Below are positions 6,714 to 8,313 of a DNA stretch of 8,313 bases, in pieces; positions within the stretch are counted from its first letter, which is position 1; the number at the start of each line of letters is the position of its first letter. Below the pieces are notes generated by a model. It did not search any database. It was not told the origin of the DNA and saw only the letters and a list, made by a program, of their open reading frames with translations. The DNA comes from Acidobacteriaceae bacterium (GTDB lineage: Bacteria > Acidobacteriota > Terriglobia > Terriglobales > Acidobacteriaceae): NCBI GenBank assembly GCA_003132825.1, contig PKYX01000372.1, positions 8,125-16,437 on the forward strand, given 5' to 3'. The translations under genes and the position numbers were made by a program.

Positions 6714-8181
6714 TGCTGGACCTCAGATCACGGTTTCGTGAGAGAGCGATCTCGTCGAGTGTCCGGCTGGCCAAATCGGCATAGAAGACATGGAAGTGAG
6801 GATTCGTCTTGAGCGCACGGCTCAGAAACTGCACGGAGTCGGGATCCTGCCCTAGGCTGTGATAGATCATTCCGGCGTGAAATAGCAGGAGGGGATCGCT
6901 GGTATTCAGACTCAGCGCCTTTTTCATGGCGGCGAGCGATTCCTGGATCTGGCCGTTTTTGTAAAGCACCCAGGCCAGGGTGTCCCAGGTGTAGACATCG
7001 TGCCGAACAACCAGTTCGTTCCGGGCGAGCTGCAAAGCATCCGCCAACTTGATCTCGTGGTCGGCATAAAAAAGCGCCAATTCACGATTGGCTAAAACCC
7101 GGTTCAATTGGCTCAGGTGTGCGATGTACTCGACGAGGTCATAGTCCTGCTGGGCCTCGTCAGGTTTTCCCATCTTCTTGTAAAGGTCCCCCAACTCGGC
7201 CACGTAAGGGGGGAACGGAATGATTGCGAGCGAGCGCTGATACAACTGGACTGATTCCTCCAGCCTTCCTTCGGCAGCCCGCACCTTGGCCAGACCGGCT
7301 AGCGAGCGGTAGTGATTGGGGTCGGCCCGGATACCCGCCCCATACGATCGCTCGGCATCGGCCAGATCCCCGGCCTGCCAATAGCGTTCGCCCAATTCGA
7401 AATAGAGCCAGGCCAGGTTTTCTCGGGGCACGTCGGTTTGCAGTCCGGCCACGAGGGCGGTATTCATCAGCCGTATCGCTTCCGGAGAATCACCGCGCAA
7501 GAAGCTCAGATAGGCCTTTCGACTATCGAGCATGTAGGAGAGCCCCAATGGTGAAGAGATCGCCTCGCCGAGGGTCTGTACCGTGTTGTAGGCGACTGAT
7601 GCCTGGTCATAATCGCCCATATCCGTGTAAGCATCTCCCTCGACGGCGAAGGCTGCCAGATTTCCCGAGCCCAGGGCGATTGCTTTTTGGGTATAGGCGA
7701 CGACTTCCGAGAAACGATGTTCTCCCATATACACCAGGCTCATGTGAACCAGAGGATCTGCGGCCCGAAAGTCCTGCGGGACCAAGTCGAGGGATGTTTT
7801 GAGCGTCTGCTCAGCCAGGTCGTAATATGTGATATCGCCGGTTTCCCTGGCCTTTTGAAAAAAGGCAGCTCCTAATCCGTCATATCCCGAGTAGTCCCTA
7901 GGAGCTTTTCGCACGCGAAGTTGGAGCGCCTCGATCTGCCGGTCCGTCGCGGAGGCGGAAAACGGGAGTGCCTGCGCTGGGCGCTCCACGGACCCAGGAC
8001 TAGGCGAGGTCGGCGCTGCCGTCTGCGAATCGGCCAAACCGAGACTCGAATCGAAGTTATTTGTTATCAGTTCTTTGGGCTGCGGAACCGATAGCTGGTC
8101 GGACCCTGCCTGCGACCGAGCATCCTGGGACCGGGCTGCTACACTGCAAAGCATCAGAGCAAGCAAGAACCGCCTGGCCAT
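6700..8181 (-). CDS. Secreted tetratricopeptide-repeat protein (TPR-B)
   Basis: This is a 493-residue protein when started at the ATG at 8181. That start is preferred because it opens into a signal peptide (MARRFLLALMLCSVAARSQ) and has AGGAG 4 nt upstream. An in-frame ATG at 8304 would add 41 polar residues in front of the signal and is unlikely. Residues about 20-80 are a low-complexity Ser/Pro/Ala/Gln stretch. From about 90 on the protein is TPR-type: units are seen at 180-205 (EGDAYTDMGDYDQASVAYNT), 265-290 (ERYWQAGDLADAERSYGAGI), 293-320, 326-350 (VAELGDLYKKMGKPDEAQQD), 400-425 and 434-462. No enzyme motif is visible, so it is probably a periplasmic or surface binding scaffold. It overlaps the transporter gene by 14 nt, so the two are made together. 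It is a paralog of TPR-A, sharing YSGY (97-100), KARETGDITYY (110-120), ANREL (364-368), HDVYTWDTLAW (394-404) and HAG (435-437). Confidence 0.9.
   Translation of the reverse strand: MARRFLLALMLCSVAARSQDARSQAGSDQLSVPQPKELITNNFDSSLGLADSQTAAPTSPSPGSVERPAQALPFSASATDRQIEALQLRVRKAPRDYSGYDGLGAAFFQKARETGDITYYDLAEQTLKTSLDLVPQDFRAADPLVHMSLVYMGEHRFSEVVAYTQKAIALGSGNLAAFAVEGDAYTDMGDYDQASVAYNTVQTLGEAISSPLGLSYMLDSRKAYLSFLRGDSPEAIRLMNTALVAGLQTDVPRENLAWLYFELGERYWQAGDLADAERSYGAGIRADPNHYRSLAGLAKVRAAEGRLEESVQLYQRSLAIIPFPPYVAELGDLYKKMGKPDEAQQDYDLVEYIAHLSQLNRVLANRELALFYADHEIKLADALQLARNELVVRHDVYTWDTLAWVLYKNGQIQESLAAMKKALSLNTSDPLLLFHAGMIYHSLGQDPDSVQFLSRALKTNPHFHVFYADLASRTLDEIALSRNRDLRSSNVPN
6721..6724 (-). promoter_or_regulatory. 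Ribosome binding site of the transporter gene, inside the end of TPR-B
   Basis: On the minus strand TGAGGTCCAGCA precedes the ATG at 6713, placing GAGG 7 nt from the start. The site lies within the last codons of the TPR-B gene, so ribosomes finishing TPR-B pass over it, consistent with coupled translation. Confidence 0.6.
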
Positions 8182-8313
8182 ATCTCTCCTCTCACCGCCA
8201 CCATGGTCAGCGCTGAAACCGCCGGACCCCGGCTGCGCCGGTATCCCTGTTTGGTCCACAGTCTGAATACGAGCCAAGGTCCGAGATCGGATTCCTGTTT
8301 TCACAGTTTTTTC
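8182..8313 (-). other. Upstream region of the TPR-B gene, possible operon leader
   Basis: The 132 bases before TPR-B up to the window edge contain no supported gene on either strand. On the minus strand there is GAAAAAACTGTGAAAACAGG near the edge and a GC-rich stretch with CCGGCGCAGCCGG and GGTCCGGCGG. I find no convincing promoter, but the region is cut by the window edge, so the promoter of the TPR-B/transporter pair may lie here or beyond. Confidence 0.3.
8184..8193 (-). promoter_or_regulatory. Ribosome binding site that decides the TPR-B start
   Basis: The minus strand reads GAGAGGAGAG just before AT-ATG. AGGAG at 8190-8186 lies 4 nt from the ATG at 8181, a slightly short but strong site. 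Together with the signal peptide that follows, it argues against the longer reading from 8304. Confidence 0.7.

Noticed and set aside
8182..8304. N-terminal extension of TPR-B from the ATG at 8304
   Set aside because: It would place 41 polar residues in front of a clear signal peptide. The ATG at 8181 has a strong AGGAG site and starts directly at the signal peptide.
8288..8312. CTGT-ACAG hairpin next to an A/T run near the window edge
   Set aside because: The stem is only 4 bp with a 4-nt loop, too weak to call a terminator, and the region is truncated by the window edge.

Overview
The window is GC-rich and tightly coded. All six genes I can support lie on the minus strand, so transcription runs from high to low coordinates. 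Three features suggest an acidobacterium or a similar diderm soil bacterium: an outer-membrane TonB-dependent receptor with an N-terminal carboxypeptidase-regulatory-like domain and an APGVAGDHG-type plug sequence, many secreted TPR proteins, and GC-rich codon use. This placement is inferred from protein style, because no marker gene is present.

Layout in transcription order. (1) 8181-6700: a secreted TPR protein (TPR-B). Its start is best placed at 8181, not at the longer upstream ATG. (2) 6713-4218: an 831-residue membrane protein that overlaps TPR-B by 14 nt. It has a signal peptide, an extracytoplasmic domain starting HPMGNFSVNHY, a low-complexity linker, a NicO/RcnA-like nickel/cobalt transporter module, and directly after it a second UreH/NiCoT-like module with a perfect H-x4-D-H motif. 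(3) 4100-3630: a small four-helix membrane protein I do not recognise. (4) 3367-1877: a secreted DUF4331 protein, followed at once by a strong intrinsic terminator (1831-1869). (5) 1808-543: a second secreted TPR protein (TPR-A), clearly paralogous to TPR-B. (6) 533 to the window edge: the N-terminal 177 residues of a TonB-dependent receptor, 9 nt after TPR-A.

Working together: five of the six proteins have an export signal and the sixth is membrane-embedded, so this is an envelope-centred locus. The only firm substrate clue is the transporter, whose two modules belong to nickel/cobalt transporter families. A reasonable but unproven model is a metal-handling envelope system: the TonB receptor at the outer membrane, the two TPR proteins and the DUF4331 protein in the periplasm or at the surface, and the double transporter at the inner membrane. 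The most unusual points are the tandem fusion of two transporter families in one chain, the paralogous TPR pair at the two ends of the locus, and the terminator wedged between the DUF4331 and TPR-A genes with almost no room for a new promoter.

There is no gene-free stretch over 300 bases. The largest gap (3368-3629) probably holds the promoter of the DUF4331 gene. I see no tRNA, rRNA, CRISPR array, insertion sequence or phage gene.
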